Origin: Bacillota bacterium
GTDB lineage: Bacteria; Bacillota; Clostridia; Lachnospirales; Lachnospiraceae
Assembly (NCBI GenBank): GCA_023436765.1
Contig: JAEZHX010000152.1
Coordinates: forward strand, 1 to 14,418
DNA length: 14,418 nt
Reading direction: 5' to 3'
The position numbers were made by a program, and so were the translations under genes. Shown here one piece after another: positions 13,508 through 14,418 of the stretch (its first letter is position 1; the number at the start of each line of letters is the position of its first letter). The notes below the pieces were generated by a model, which saw nothing but the letters and a program-made list of their open reading frames with translations, had not been told where the DNA came from and did not search any database.

Positions 13508-14418
13508 TTATTCTTCAACCTCCACCAAGGCGAAGTCAATCGTTCGCTGCAGCTTATCTGCCTTCACGACCTCAACTCTGACTGTCTGCCCTAATTTATA
13601 TATTTTCTTGGTGTGTTCACCAATCATCTGATAGTGTTCTTCATCATAAATATAGTAATCATCCTGCATCTCACTGACCCTGATCATGCCCTCGATTGTA
13701 TTGGGGAGCTCCACATACATGCCCCAATTCGTAACACCGGAGATGACTCCCTCGAAGGTTTCACCGATGTGGTCCATCATGTATTCAACCTTCTTCATCT
13801 TCTCTACTTCCCGTTCTGCCTCATCAGCCCGGCGTTCTGTCCTGCTGGAGTGGTTCGCCACCTCAGTCAGAATTCTTTCATAATGGTTTATCCTGCCCTC
13901 AGCCAGTTTACCACCTAAGTTCTCCTTAATGATCCGGTGGATCTGGAGATCGGGATAGCGGCGGATTGGTGAAGTGAAATGGCAGTAGTACTTCGCAGAC
14001 AGTCCGAAATGTCCGGTATTTGCCACGGTGTACTTTGCCTGCTTCATCGATCGTAGGGTCAGCCTGCTGATCAGAGCTTCCTCCGGAGTATCCTCTACCT
14101 TGATCAGAAGCTTTTGCAGCTCCTTCGGATGTATTTCGTCATTACCCACCTTAATGCTATAGCCGAAATTTTTAATGAAGATCGCAAGCTTACGGATCTT
14201 CTCTTCATCCGGTGTATCATGGGTTCGGTATACGAAGGGTATCTCCTGCCAGTAGAAATCCTCTGCAACAGTCTCATTCGCAATCAGCATGAATTCCTCT
14301 ATGATTTTTGTCGCCTTGTTTCTTTCGTAGGGCTTGATCTCCATAGGTTTTCCCTGCTTATCCACGATGATTTTGCTTTCGGGAAAATCAAAATTAATGG
14401 AGCCTCTCTTATGCCTTC
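13508..14418 (-). CDS. rnr: Ribonuclease R, C-terminal part (5' end outside window)
   Basis: The last 303 residues of a processive 3'-5' exoribonuclease; the frame is open past the window edge (preceding residues RHKRGSINFDFPESKIIV are also RNase R-like). The in-window part holds the end of the catalytic RNB domain, RNKATKIIEEFMLIANETVAE and the hallmark TSPIRRYPDLQIHRII. It is followed by the S1 RNA-binding domain GETFEGVISGVTNWGMYVELPNTIEGMIRVSEM. The metal-binding aspartates lie upstream, outside the window. The protein stops only about ten residues after the S1 domain (DFALVEVEE). The long Lys-rich tail that enteric RNase R uses for tmRNA-SmpB interaction is therefore absent. RNase R degrades the non-stop mRNA released during trans-translation, which fits its place directly upstream of smpB. 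Confidence 0.93.
   Translation of the reverse strand, partial: RHKRGSINFDFPESKIIVDKQGKPMEIKPYERNKATKIIEEFMLIANETVAEDFYWQEIPFVYRTHDTPDEEKIRKLAIFIKNFGYSIKVGNDEIHPKELQKLLIKVEDTPEEALISRLTLRSMKQAKYTVANTGHFGLSAKYYCHFTSPIRRYPDLQIHRIIKENLGGKLAEGRINHYERILTEVANHSSRTERRADEAEREVEKMKKVEYMMDHIGETFEGVISGVTNWGMYVELPNTIEGMIRVSEMQDDYYIYDEEHYQMIGEHTKKIYKLGQTVRVEVVKADKLQRTIDFALVEVEE

Overview
The window reads as chromosome of a spore-forming, low-GC Gram-positive anaerobe, most likely a clostridium of the Lachnospiraceae type. The reasons are strong AGGAGG-type ribosome binding sites, a clostridial-style tmRNA tag (ADDNLAYAA), a candidate forespore promoter, and the overall protein character. This is inference; no species is claimed. 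Almost every gene lies on the minus strand, so transcription runs from high to low coordinates. The one convincing plus-strand gene is a 57-residue repeat protein at 1355-1528.

Right end (about 11860-14418): a trans-translation and RNA quality-control block. It holds the C-terminal part of RNase R (cut by the window edge), smpB, an unrecognised 176-residue protein, and the tmRNA gene ssrA with its own promoter and terminator. RNase R, SmpB and tmRNA act together in rescuing stalled ribosomes and destroying the defective mRNA.

Centre (about 4585-11771): a probable single operon behind a near-consensus promoter (TTGACA, 17 bp, TACAAT). The order is a short PucR-type regulator, a CodA-like cytosine/creatinine-deaminase-family amidohydrolase, and then a complete urea/branched-chain-amide-type ABC importer in the order urtA-B-C-D-E, ending in an intrinsic terminator. 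The transporter is UrtABCDE-like by sequence signatures. However, no urease gene is present, the binding protein lacks the usual Tyr/Phe-Pro-Arg signature, and the deaminase carries a changed active-site stretch. My inference is a nitrogen-scavenging system that imports a small N-rich compound and hydrolyses it inside the cell; the compound is not known. The leader upstream of pucR holds two long dyads and a recurrent TGTGCA element.

Left-centre (about 1733-4517): a MarR-family regulator overlapping a DHA2/QacA-type multidrug efflux protein. A perfect 19-bp dyad sits on their promoter, which is the classic layout of an autoregulated, drug-inducible pump. The pump is unusual in having about 300 extra residues in the external loop before its last membrane helix.

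Left end (1-1553): the small Asn/Ser-rich repeat protein, with a sigma-G-like promoter and a strong bidirectional terminator, and then the N-terminal 365 residues of another MFS transporter that runs off the window.
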